From: Aquimarina latercula DSM 2041
GTDB taxonomy: Bacteria; Bacteroidota; Bacteroidia; Flavobacteriales; Flavobacteriaceae
Length of the DNA: 64,000 nucleotides
Reading direction: 5' to 3'
Assembly: GCF_000430645.1 (NCBI RefSeq)
Contig: NZ_AUMK01000004.1
Coordinates: forward strand, 186,001 to 250,000
In this document: positions 16,065-22,952 of the stretch, piece by piece
Numbering within the stretch: position 1 is the first letter of the stretch
How the letters are laid out: the number at the start of each line of letters is the position of its first letter
The notes under the pieces: model-generated
The model's input: only the letters and a program-made list of their open reading frames with translations
What the model was told of the DNA's origin: nothing
The model's database searches: none
Translations under genes and position numbers: made by a program

Positions 16065-16646
16065 TTAGGATCTATTTTTCATAATCCTTTTTCTAATTCT
16101 ACTTAATGATTCTGGTTTTACACCGATGTAACTTGCTAAATAATATAATGGAACTCTATTTAAAAGCTTTGGTTTATCATTAAGTAAACTTACATAGCGT
16201 TGTTCGGGTGAAGAAATTAAATAAGCAGCCAAAGAATCCTGTTGTTTTCCTAAATCTTCTTCTACTGAAGTTCTACACAAGGCTTCATACTTTGGCACTT
16301 TTTCTATAAGCTCCTTTTCTTTATCCTTATTTAAAACAGCTAGTTTACAATCTTCTATACATTCAAAATAGTGTTTAGCAGGAGATTGTTGATGTAGACT
16401 TGTAAATGAAGCGATTGATGTGCCTTCTTCGTAAAAATTAGTTGTTACTTCATTACCATCAATGATATAATATTTACGAACTAATCCAGATAAATTTTGA
16501 TATGATTCTCTTGAGACTTGACCTTCTTTTAATAATATTGTCCCTTTCTCAAAAGTTTTGATTGGAATACAATCTTCAACTATTTTAGCTTCTTCATCAG
16601 AAATCTCTATTGCTTTTCTAATAAGTTCTACTATTTCACTAAACAT
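16065..16646 (-). CDS. Crp/Fnr-family transcriptional regulator
   Basis: This is a 193-residue protein. Residues about 10-115 are a cyclic-nucleotide-binding-like barrel (FEKGTILLKEGQVSRESYQNLSGLVRKYYI). Residues about 145-193 carry the helix-turn-helix (SSPEQRYVSLLNDKPKLLNRVPLYYLASYIGVKPESLSRIRKRI), as in the short Bacteroidota Crp/Fnr regulators. The canonical cAMP-contacting arginine-glutamate loop is not recognisable, so the ligand, if any, is unknown. A perfect palindrome 31 bases upstream of its start suggests autoregulation. DUF998 lies upstream on the same strand. Confidence 0.85.
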   Translation of the reverse strand: MFSEIVELIRKAIEISDEEAKIVEDCIPIKTFEKGTILLKEGQVSRESYQNLSGLVRKYYIIDGNEVTTNFYEEGTSIASFTSLHQQSPAKHYFECIEDCKLAVLNKDKEKELIEKVPKYEALCRTSVEEDLGKQQDSLAAYLISSPEQRYVSLLNDKPKLLNRVPLYYLASYIGVKPESLSRIRKRIMKNRS

Positions 16647-16677
16647 TATGCTATTTTTATCTTATTTCAGTTTTATA

Positions 16678-16696
16678 GCCAAATTAAAAATTTGGC
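16678..16696. promoter_or_regulatory. Perfect palindrome in front of the Crp/Fnr-type gene
   Basis: GCCAAATT-AAA-AATTTGGC is a perfect 19-bp dyad, 31 bases upstream of the regulator's start codon. It is of the size bound by a Crp/Fnr dimer, though not the E. coli Fnr consensus. Confidence 0.55.
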
Positions 16697-16709
16697 GGTC
16701 TTTGTTAAA

Positions 16710-16734
16710 AGTTCTAAAATTTTGGTCAAGAACT
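16710..16734 (-). terminator. Possible terminator of the DUF998 gene
   Basis: AGTTCT and AGAACT form a 6-bp stem around a 13-base loop. On the minus strand TTTTAA follows. It lies 10 bases after the DUF998 stop codon. The weak stem and long loop make it uncertain. Confidence 0.35.
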
Positions 16735-16744
16735 GAGCCCTGAA

Positions 16745-17386
16745 TTAATTATAGCCCTTGTTACTTATTGGTTTTTTATTTTTTATTACAATAGCACAAA
16801 AGATTACCCATATAACAAACACCAACTCTACCATTCTTTGATAAAGTCCGATGTATTCAGATTTTGAGTTAGAAACTAATATATATACAAGCAACATACT
16901 AATTGCGCCAAATACAATTGATTGTAAAGAAAACGTATTATTGAGCCCTTTTTTTAATTCAAATCCAATTAAAATCATAAAAACAGGAACAAATAAATAA
17001 GTTAGTATACCCACAAAATTATGAATTAGCTGAGAAGAACTAGGATCAATTAATTCTTTATTACAACCACTGTCACAAGGAAATATTCCAACAACTACTG
17101 TAGCTAACCCATAAAATATTCCGATTCCGCGAAATCCTATTTTGAGTAGTTTAGACGGTGGAAAATATCTCACTCCAAGAAAGCAAAATAAAGCAATAAG
17201 AATACCACTTGGAATATAACCAAATATTCTAAAAAAAATTCCATATTTAGTATCAATTGCATAAGATTCACTTATATATTGACTGAATATGTTATAATTT
17301 TCAATTAGAAATCCACCTAAAATAGAAGAGACTACAAAAAGACTAACTCCTAGTATTCCTATAAAAAAAGTGATTTTATTGTTCAT
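16745..17386 (-). CDS. DUF998 family membrane protein
   Basis: This is a 213-residue protein with six hydrophobic helices. Residues about 8-26, 57-75 and 85-105 are followed by GIFPCDSGCN, then a loop with SSSQLIHNFVGILTYLFVPVFMILIG, which is the family-typical HxxxG-containing helix. DUF998 proteins are of unknown function. It is transcribed toward the Crp/Fnr-type gene, which starts 98 bases further on. A long gap (17387-17905) separates it from the suppressor-of-fused gene. Confidence 0.8.
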   Translation of the reverse strand: MNNKITFFIGILGVSLFVVSSILGGFLIENYNIFSQYISESYAIDTKYGIFFRIFGYIPSGILIALFCFLGVRYFPPSKLLKIGFRGIGIFYGLATVVVGIFPCDSGCNKELIDPSSSQLIHNFVGILTYLFVPVFMILIGFELKKGLNNTFSLQSIVFGAISMLLVYILVSNSKSEYIGLYQRMVELVFVIWVIFCAIVIKNKKPISNKGYN

Positions 17387-17892
17387 TCACTATTATTTTA
17401 GATCTCTTTTATGCACTTGCAGGTAAGGTCTTCGTATATGACTAGTTCCAGCCCAGGTACTTAGTACTAGCTACACGAAAAATTAATTGTTTTTATAAAA
17501 CTAGTAATTTTTTAGGTAGGAAGCCTGATATTAGTTCTATGTGTTTTTATTAGCAGTTGATTCAATTACACCTGAACAATCTTGAGATCGAATCCGGATA
17601 TTTTCTAAGATTAAAGTAAAACGGATAGTTTTTGACTTTAATTAGTTTATACCTATCGTAATGCAGCGAGTCCAAATTTATTTGAAATCTGCGATTAGTT
17701 TCACATTTAAAGAGGCTCAAATTGTAGTCCCAGCTGTTGTTAGTTTATAACTAGTGTGCTACGTAATTTAGATATATCATTTATAAAAAATGTATCAAAT
17801 AGGGTTTAAGACTCTTGGTTATGTTTTCTCATGAGTATTGCCACTAGCTGCAGATTAGCGGTAGCGAGTGGAGCAAATGAACTATACGAATT
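17387..17892. other. About 500-base intergenic space
   Basis: No frame here looks coding. Nearest DUF998 is an AT-rich upstream region. GTATAAACTAATTA (minus reading, 17641-17660) is a possible degenerate distal end of the cassette site behind the suppressor-of-fused gene. 17731-17871 is a long dispersed repeat. Confidence 0.55.
17731..17871 (-). repeat. Dispersed intergenic repeat copy 5 (long)
   Basis: About 140 bases alignable with 13672-13813 (TAACTAGTGTG, ATATATCATTTAT, AAAATGTATCAAA, TTTAAGACTCTT, ATGAGTATTGCCACTAG). It ends 21 bases before the GTTAGCAG core that follows the suppressor-of-fused gene, so the repeat and that core are adjacent parts of the same intergenic element. Confidence 0.65.
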
Positions 17893-17905
17893 GTTAGCAG
17901 TTGTA

Positions 17906-18556
17906 TTATTTTCTTTTTAGGTCAGTTATCAATAATGGATTTTCTTTTTTTAACCTATCTAGAACAATCTTAGTTTCACCAGTCTTAGGGTTTTGCTTCA
18001 ATTGCTCATATTCTTCCGTTGTAATTCCTACCATCTGTAAAAACTGAACATTTCCATTAGGTGTCTTAATTGTTCCCATTTCAGGGTCTTCAACGAAAGC
18101 AATTGCAGTAATATTAGTTTCCGTGTTTAATCTAATAGGTCCATTTGCAGGTATAAAATGATATTCTTCAAACCATTTTTTACTATTAAAAACATATTTT
18201 GCAAGGTTTTGCATTAAGGAAATCACCCATTTAGGATCTTCGTTATCTTCCTTAAATGGGATTAGTCTAAATGTAAACTCAAATCCCCATCCACTAAATT
18301 CCTCTTCACAATTATCCAGATCATAGTACAAGTTAGACATTCCGTAAGACACAAAATGATAATGGTTATTTTGATTTTTACTTTCATAAATACTAACTCC
18401 ATCTAATGGATCTTCGCCACCAAGCATATATTTGATAACTGTTCCATAATGTTTAGGTTCTTGGTTTGGGTATAGTTTTTCTGTCAATTTATCCAAACTT
18501 AACCACCCAACAGCTTCATCTTCTTCAAATTTTCTTTTATATTCTTCTTTAGTCAT
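17906..18556 (-). CDS. Suppressor-of-fused (SUFU) domain protein
   Basis: This is a 216-residue protein with a SUFU-like domain: HYGTVIKYMLGGEDPLDGVSIYES, HYHFVSYGMSNLYYDLDNCEEEFSGWGFEFTFRL, WVISLMQNLAKYVFNSKKWFEEYHFIPANGPI and FVEDPEMGTIKTPNGNVQFLQMVGIT. Bacterial SUFU proteins are frequent in polymorphic-toxin immunity and mobile contexts, but here there is no toxin next to it. It has no signal peptide and is probably cytoplasmic. It is the fourth unit of the cassette-like array: GTTAGTAG lies 13 bases upstream of its start and GTTAGCAG 6 bases after its stop. Confidence 0.85.
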   Translation of the reverse strand: MTKEEYKRKFEEDEAVGWLSLDKLTEKLYPNQEPKHYGTVIKYMLGGEDPLDGVSIYESKNQNNHYHFVSYGMSNLYYDLDNCEEEFSGWGFEFTFRLIPFKEDNEDPKWVISLMQNLAKYVFNSKKWFEEYHFIPANGPIRLNTETNITAIAFVEDPEMGTIKTPNGNVQFLQMVGITTEEYEQLKQNPKTGETKIVLDRLKKENPLLITDLKRK

Positions 18557-18568
18557 TTTTTGTTATAA

Positions 18569-18638
18569 CTACTAACGTTTTATACATGTTGTGTTTACTT
18601 CCCAAAGGGAGGATATGAACTATACAAACTGTTACACC
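18569..18638 (-). other. attC-like site behind the lipocalin-like gene
   Basis: Minus-strand reading: the R''-like box GTGTAAC directly follows the stop codon, then AGTTTGTATAGTTCATAT, a small central stem CCC-TTT-GGG, then ACATGTATAAAAC and the R'-like GTTAGTAG that starts the next unit. The two halves are imperfectly complementary over about 28 bases, with unpaired bases, as in attC sites. TAAC-to-GTTA length is 62. Confidence 0.6.
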
Positions 18639-19378
18639 TAGTTTTCATTTTTTTTGAATTTCAAAATAGATTCATTTTTAGGATTGTAAAGATGAAGTTC
18701 TTTACCGTCAAGTTTTACAATTTTTATGAATTCAGTTTTGTTTTCACTTTCAATGACAAGAGTCTTTTTATCTTTTTCGATTTTCCAAATACCAATAAGT
18801 TCTATATCAAGTGGTGCATTGTTTATGAACATTCCATCTTTTTTGAATTCGTAATTAACGACCTCATCTTTATTGTGTTTAAGTATTACCCCACTCTCTT
18901 TTCCATCTTTTATTCGTCCATTATAAAACCATTTTCCAAGTAAGTTTTTCGCAACTATTTTTAAGCCTTCTATTTTATCTAGTGAATTCTGTTGAATCTC
19001 AATAGCAGCCTTTTTGTCAGATTTTATTAATTGCCATGCTCTATTTTTCTGTTTGAATATGATTTGATTTTTACTAATCTTTTTAATTATAACTTCATAT
19101 TTATAACCCTTTGATGAACTGAATTCGTAAGTACTTTCGCTAATTAAAGACCATGTTCCGCTTTCTGATTTCCCCATTACAATTTGAGTATAATTATTTT
19201 GGTCGAATGAAAGAGTCATGTCTTTAAAAAATTCATTAGCCATTTTAAGTCCTTGTTCATCTATTTCAATATGGTCAGGGATTTTTTCATATTTCCATTT
19301 TCCTGCTAAAAAATCCTTCTGCGCAAAAGAAAATGAAGTTATTAGTAGTAGCGTTAAAATTAATAATCCTTTTTTCAT
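18638..19378 (-). CDS. Exported protein with two lipocalin-like repeats
   Basis: This is a 246-residue protein with a signal peptide (residues 1-19, ending FSFAQ). Two similar segments follow. One (residues about 24-80) runs LAGKWKYEKIPD...MTLSFDQNNYTQI...GTWSLISESTYEFSS. The other (about 146-215) runs LLGKWFYNGRIKDG...VNYEFKKDGMFI...GIWKIEKDKKTLVIES. Both have the G-x-W start of lipocalin-like/DUF beta barrels, suggesting an internal duplication and a secreted binding protein of unknown ligand. It forms the third cassette-like unit, bounded by inverted GTTACACCTA. Confidence 0.65.
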   Translation of the reverse strand: MKKGLLILTLLLITSFSFAQKDFLAGKWKYEKIPDHIEIDEQGLKMANEFFKDMTLSFDQNNYTQIVMGKSESGTWSLISESTYEFSSSKGYKYEVIIKKISKNQIIFKQKNRAWQLIKSDKKAAIEIQQNSLDKIEGLKIVAKNLLGKWFYNGRIKDGKESGVILKHNKDEVVNYEFKKDGMFINNAPLDIELIGIWKIEKDKKTLVIESENKTEFIKIVKLDGKELHLYNPKNESILKFKKNEN

Positions 19379-19396
19379 GTTGTTTATTAAGGTTAG

Positions 19397-19464
19397 GTGT
19401 AACGTCCATTCTATGATGCGTTTGCATCCTCGGGATGCTTATACATTATACAAATTGTTAGCAA
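19397..19464 (-). other. attC-like site behind the 216-residue lipoprotein gene
   Basis: Minus-strand reading: TTGCTAAC, AATTTGTATAATGTATAA, a strong central stem GCATCC-CGA-GGATGC, then ACGCATCATAGAATGGAC and GTTACACC. TAAC-to-GTTA length is 61. The outer halves pair imperfectly with extra unpaired bases on one side. This is the best attC-like fold in the window. Confidence 0.65.
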
Positions 19465-19467
19465 TAT

Positions 19468-20118
19468 TTATTCAATGTATCTAAAAGTTTTATAAACTTG
19501 TCCGATCATTCCATTAGTTGCAAAATCTGAAAATTCCTTTATGTCAGATTGCTCGTTAGCAATGAATGTAATAAGTACAGCATTTACATCTGGATTTTGT
19601 TTAGGGATCGGAAGTAAACACATAACTTTATATATTCCATTATAACCTTGATCAATAAAATCAGAATAATCAACTTTACCCTCAAAAAGATAGGTCATCA
19701 CTCCATTAAGATTCTTTTTTCCTACCGAAACAATTTCTAAATCAGGGAATTGTTGCTTTAAGTTTTTTGAAAGATTCTCCAATAGTTCTAAGGCCAAATT
19801 TTCGTTTTTTAGGTTTAAGGTAGAATTACCAATAGTAAACTCTTCAGTAACTATATTATCAATAATTTTTTTTACAATTATATGATTTTGTTTATCATTC
19901 GGTGTTTCCACTTCAAATATACTTGGATATTCCACAGCAAACCTAGTAACCGGTAATTCTTTGGTCTCACAAACTTTCTCATCCACAACATAAATGTTTT
20001 CAAAATATTGAGCTTTAACCTCAGGCATTATACCTAAATTGTTTTTACCTGACTTTACAGTAAATTGACAAGAACATATCAATATGATGATTAAAATGAA
20101 GTAAAGGTTTTTTTTCAT
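19468..20118 (-). CDS. Lipoprotein of unknown function (cassette-like unit 2)
   Basis: From the ATG at 20118 the protein has 216 residues; an in-frame ATG at 20133 only adds five residues before the leader. The leader MKKNLYFILIIILICSCQF has a lipobox-like cysteine. The mature part is mixed alpha/beta with FAVEYPSIFEVETPNDKQNHIIVKK and FPDLEIVSVGKKNLNGVMTYLFEGKVDYSD, loosely like PsbP/DcrB-type lipoproteins. I would not assign a function. It is bounded upstream by GTTAGTAA (20203-20196) and downstream by inverted GTTAGCAA. Confidence 0.6.
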   Translation of the reverse strand: MKKNLYFILIIILICSCQFTVKSGKNNLGIMPEVKAQYFENIYVVDEKVCETKELPVTRFAVEYPSIFEVETPNDKQNHIIVKKIIDNIVTEEFTIGNSTLNLKNENLALELLENLSKNLKQQFPDLEIVSVGKKNLNGVMTYLFEGKVDYSDFIDQGYNGIYKVMCLLPIPKQNPDVNAVLITFIANEQSDIKEFSDFATNGMIGQVYKTFRYIE

Positions 20119-20195
20119 AATTATTGTTAACATTTAATATATGTATCGTAACAAGGCAAAATGTTACCCTATTTTTCGATTTTTCTGCACATTGG

Positions 20196-20296
20196 TTACT
20201 AACTTTTACCTTATGCAAGCATTCCGTCTTACCAAAAAAACAACAACCATTCGATTCATCACTTAGCCGCTATGATCACATATATGTTGTTGTAAG
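20196..20296 (-). other. attC-like site behind the first cassette-like unit
   Basis: Minus-strand reading: CTTACAAC begins 6 bases after the stop codon and GTTAGTAACC ends the site about 100 bases on. ACAACAAC and GTTGTTGT pair internally. It is less regular than the two sites at 18.6 and 19.4 kb. Confidence 0.45.
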
Positions 20297-20302
20297 TAGT
20301 TT

Positions 20303-20980
20303 TTAGTCATAATATTGGATCCAACTACTCTCATAATTATCATCAAAATTCTGTTTTGAGTCTATTGTAATTTTAACGTTTTCTCTTTTCCAATAATTGA
20401 ACTCATCGTATTCTTTTAGTAGGTCAAAATATTTGCCCTCAATCAGCTTAAATTTAACTGAATTTTTGATTTTATTTTTTTGTTCGTCTTTATAAACGAA
20501 TAGGGTCACATTTTCAAAGCAGCGAGAAATTCTCCAAATTTCAGGAAGTTCTAATTCTTCATATATATTCTCAATTCTTTTTTCAGGAATTAATAAACTT
20601 GCTTCTTGTTTAGCAAGTGGTTCAAAAGCGAAACAAAAAATAGAGATATCGTTTATTTTTGGAGATATATTCAGGCTATTTGAGGAATTTATGATTTGAA
20701 TGTATTTTTCTGCAATCTCTTTCTGTTTATTAGTAGTAATATCATTGAAATAATACTCCTCACTCATTGTAAGTTTCAGTTCCTCTTTAATGGTTTCTAC
20801 ATGTATATCAATTTTTAATATATTATTATCTTCATTAAGATCCTCTTGAATATTAAGAACGGTAACATTATAATTCTCAGAAATCCATTTTGAAAGAAGC
20901 TTAAATTCCTCATCAATTCTACTTTTTCCTTGTTTTATAAGTTTTGTCTCTTTGTATTTTGTATCTGATGGGAAAAACAT
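20303..20980 (-). CDS. Unknown protein (cassette-like unit 1)
   Basis: This is a 225-residue charged protein with no signal peptide or membrane helix and no recognised family. The start chosen is the ATG at 20980 (MFFPSDTKYKETKL). An upstream ATG at 21013 would place the cassette boundary GTTGTAAG (21007-21000) inside the coding sequence and is less likely to be used. Predicted structure is alpha/beta (EEFKLLSKWISENYNVTVLNIQEDL; ILKIDIHVETIKEELKLTMSEEYYF). It is the first unit next to the conserved cluster. The same octamer recurs inverted 7 bases after its stop codon. Confidence 0.6.
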   Translation of the reverse strand: MFFPSDTKYKETKLIKQGKSRIDEEFKLLSKWISENYNVTVLNIQEDLNEDNNILKIDIHVETIKEELKLTMSEEYYFNDITTNKQKEIAEKYIQIINSSNSLNISPKINDISIFCFAFEPLAKQEASLLIPEKRIENIYEELELPEIWRISRCFENVTLFVYKDEQKNKIKNSVKFKLIEGKYFDLLKEYDEFNYWKRENVKITIDSKQNFDDNYESSWIQYYD

Positions 20981-20998
20981 TTCAGGTAGGTTTAAATT

Positions 20999-21007
20999 GC
21001 TTACAAC
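20999..21007 (-). other. Array-edge recombination core (GTTGTAAGC)
   Basis: On the minus strand GTTGTAAGC is the 5' end of the first cassette-like unit. The sequence on its other side (GACTATATTTGCAT) lacks a dyad, as would be expected for an attI-like or decayed edge rather than an attC. Confidence 0.4.
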
Positions 21008-21130
21008 ATGCAAATATAGTCACAAAAGGTAACTATATATCTTTTTTATGTTTATCGATAACTGTTTAATTCGATAGTCAATTTTTGCTTTAAATTCCAA
21101 AAACAACTTAAAAATTCCCTTAGAACGCAT

Positions 21131-21166
21131 AAAAAAAAGCTTTCTTATATAAAGAAATCAGCTTTT
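21131..21166 (-). terminator. Terminator of the TldD-to-membrane-protein cluster
   Basis: Minus-strand reading AAAGCTGATTTCTT-TATAT-AAGAAAGCTT followed by a run of seven T. The stem has a 2-base bulge (GA). It lies 26 bases after the last stop codon of the conserved cluster and marks the border with the accessory region. Confidence 0.75.
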
Positions 21167-21191
21167 ATCAAACCGAGAAATAAGAATCTAA

Positions 21192-22952
21192 TCAGGTAGT
21201 TTCTATTTTGGGCACTAGCCATAGATATCCCATACAGCATAAAAATAAGATATATAACCCTATTGGATTTATGGGCGCTAAAGGAGCCCTTGGTGCCTTG
21301 GCTGTAGGTATGGACCGATCAAAGAAACGACTGTTTTGTTGCATCCTATCATATACCAATTGCGATAACCAAGCGGTCGTATCCGTTACATAATACTCCA
21401 ACACCGTAGTGCTGTCTTGTGCAATCGAGATTTGGTGCCAACCTAGCTTTTTAGGATAGGTGGTTCCCTGCCAACGATTAGGTAAGTGTATGTCTTGCTG
21501 CATCGCTATGCGATATCCATCTGCTATTATTACTTCTGGTGTAGCTACTTTGGTTCTAAGCGTAGTAATATAGGGGTGATCTTTTATCGCTAATAATTGG
21601 TTGGTATCCCAATCTACCTCAGCAATTTCTTTTTTAGCAATGGCTGTCAGTATCCCAGCCCATAGTTGTTGATACTCTTGGGTATTGCCGTCCAAAATCA
21701 GTTCGTAGGTACCCTCCAATACCGTAGTGCCTACTTTTCCTTTTCCTATATATTTATATCCAGAAATGATCTTCTTATCTGTATCGCGATGTACGGCTAG
21801 GATCTCTGTTTGATTATTAAAAACAAAGGGATAAGTTGTTATCTTGGTTTTTGGTGCAATAGGTAGCTTCGTTTCTGTACGTTTTGATGATACATAATCA
21901 AATCCTGCAAATCCTTTTCTGGATCTAAAGGAGGTTTCATCGGGCTGGATAAACACGCCTAATCCTTGTTGTCTTATTACATTCTCTAACGCTGTGGTCG
22001 CATTTCTTCCAAGATTCTTGATGGTATTAGCATCTAAGATCACCAGATCAAAGGGACTCAGGTTTTTCTCAGTAAAAACACCCATCGGTGTTCGGTCTCT
22101 ATTAAAATACTCGAACTTATACTTTCCTTTGGTAATTTTACTCTTTACCAATACCTCGTGACCCATTTCGGAGAGGTAATTTTTTAGATACTTGGTCTCA
22201 AACGTAGGAAAGTCATTAACAATCAATACCTTTAACTTTTTTCGATCTTTTACGATCATTGGGATTGGATCTCTAGATAGTATGTTTCCTATAGTATCTT
22301 TCTCTGTAATCGAAAAAATGTATCGCCCACTCGCTTTTAGTTTTGTACGTAAATTAAAAGATTGTTCTGCATCTGCCGCCAAGGTAATAGAATCCAGACC
22401 ATTTCCTCCAGGTCCTTCCAGCACCAATATATTTCCTTCTATTGGATCGTTATAGACTCCCTCTAGCTCAAACTGTGTTCCTACTACTTTTTCTTGATCA
22501 TACCTATATCTAATTATTCCTGTGGGGATATCTCCAGACACATACTGTACCTGATTATTCGCTAGCTGCCAAAAATCAAAAGACGCTACACCATATCCCA
22601 ATACAAAAACAGTATCCGAAGTTGTTGCTTTCCCAAAAATGGGCTGATTCTCTATATAATCAACCGTCTGTAATCGTTTATATATTTTTTTTAAACTGTC
22701 TAACTGTGATCGCTCATATCCTGAAGTTAGTAGTGCTACTTTGGTGTTTTTAGGCAGTATCGATCGAGCAGGTTTTAGCGCGATGATCGTTATAGATATC
22801 ACGGCAAGAAGTGCAACCGTTATTCTGATCCAAAACTTTGGTTTTCCCCAGAGAGGTAATTCTTTCCAAACAAAAACTAACCATAGTACCAGCGCACCAC
22901 ACCCAATCTGCCACATCCAATTACTATGTAAAAAAGTAATATTCTCAATCAT
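21192..22952 (-). CDS. Large membrane protein of the BatA/DUF58 cluster, GATase-like middle domain
   Basis: This is a 586-residue protein with two N-terminal membrane helices (about residues 12-30 and 38-60) and one at the C terminus (about 566-582). The extracytoplasmic middle contains KVLIVNDFPTFETKYLKNYLSEMGHEV and SPFDLVILDANTIKNLG, typical of a class I glutamine-amidotransferase-like fold without obvious catalytic cysteine, as found in BatA/YfbK-linked membrane proteins. It is the last gene of the cluster, overlaps its upstream gene by 8 bases and is followed by a terminator. Probably an assembly partner of the DUF4175-like and BatA-like proteins. Confidence 0.65.
   Translation of the reverse strand: MIENITFLHSNWMWQIGCGALVLWLVFVWKELPLWGKPKFWIRITVALLAVISITIIALKPARSILPKNTKVALLTSGYERSQLDSLKKIYKRLQTVDYIENQPIFGKATTSDTVFVLGYGVASFDFWQLANNQVQYVSGDIPTGIIRYRYDQEKVVGTQFELEGVYNDPIEGNILVLEGPGGNGLDSITLAADAEQSFNLRTKLKASGRYIFSITEKDTIGNILSRDPIPMIVKDRKKLKVLIVNDFPTFETKYLKNYLSEMGHEVLVKSKITKGKYKFEYFNRDRTPMGVFTEKNLSPFDLVILDANTIKNLGRNATTALENVIRQQGLGVFIQPDETSFRSRKGFAGFDYVSSKRTETKLPIAPKTKITTYPFVFNNQTEILAVHRDTDKKIISGYKYIGKGKVGTTVLEGTYELILDGNTQEYQQLWAGILTAIAKKEIAEVDWDTNQLLAIKDHPYITTLRTKVATPEVIIADGYRIAMQQDIHLPNRWQGTTYPKKLGWHQISIAQDSTTVLEYYVTDTTAWLSQLVYDRMQQNSRFFDRSIPTAKAPRAPLAPINPIGLYILFLCCMGYLWLVPKIETT

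Larger units (their letters stand above)
17893..21007 (-). mobile_element. Integron-cassette-like array of four single-gene units (no integrase in window)
   Basis: Read on the minus strand, each unit starts with GTT plus a unit-specific tail and carries the same sequence inverted just behind its stop codon. Unit 1 (21007 to 20289) has GTTGTAAG at both ends. Unit 2 (20203 to 19457) has GTTAGTAA and GTTAGCAA. Unit 3 (19403 to 18631) has GTTACACCTA at both ends. Unit 4 (18576 to 17893) has GTTAGTAGTT and GTTAGCAGTT. Between units lie imperfect dyads of 60-100 bases starting TAAC(A/G)(A/G)TT(T/C)GTATA, at least for units 2-4. This is the anatomy of integron gene cassettes with attC sites: the cassette 5' end matches its own R'' box. 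No integrase gene is within the window; the block upstream (21.2 kb on) is a conserved non-mobile cluster. It would be called a CALIN element if confirmed. Confidence 0.65.

Noticed and set aside
17906..18556. SUFU protein as an immunity protein of a polymorphic toxin
   Set aside because: No toxin or secretion-linked gene is adjacent; the gene sits alone between cassette-like sites.
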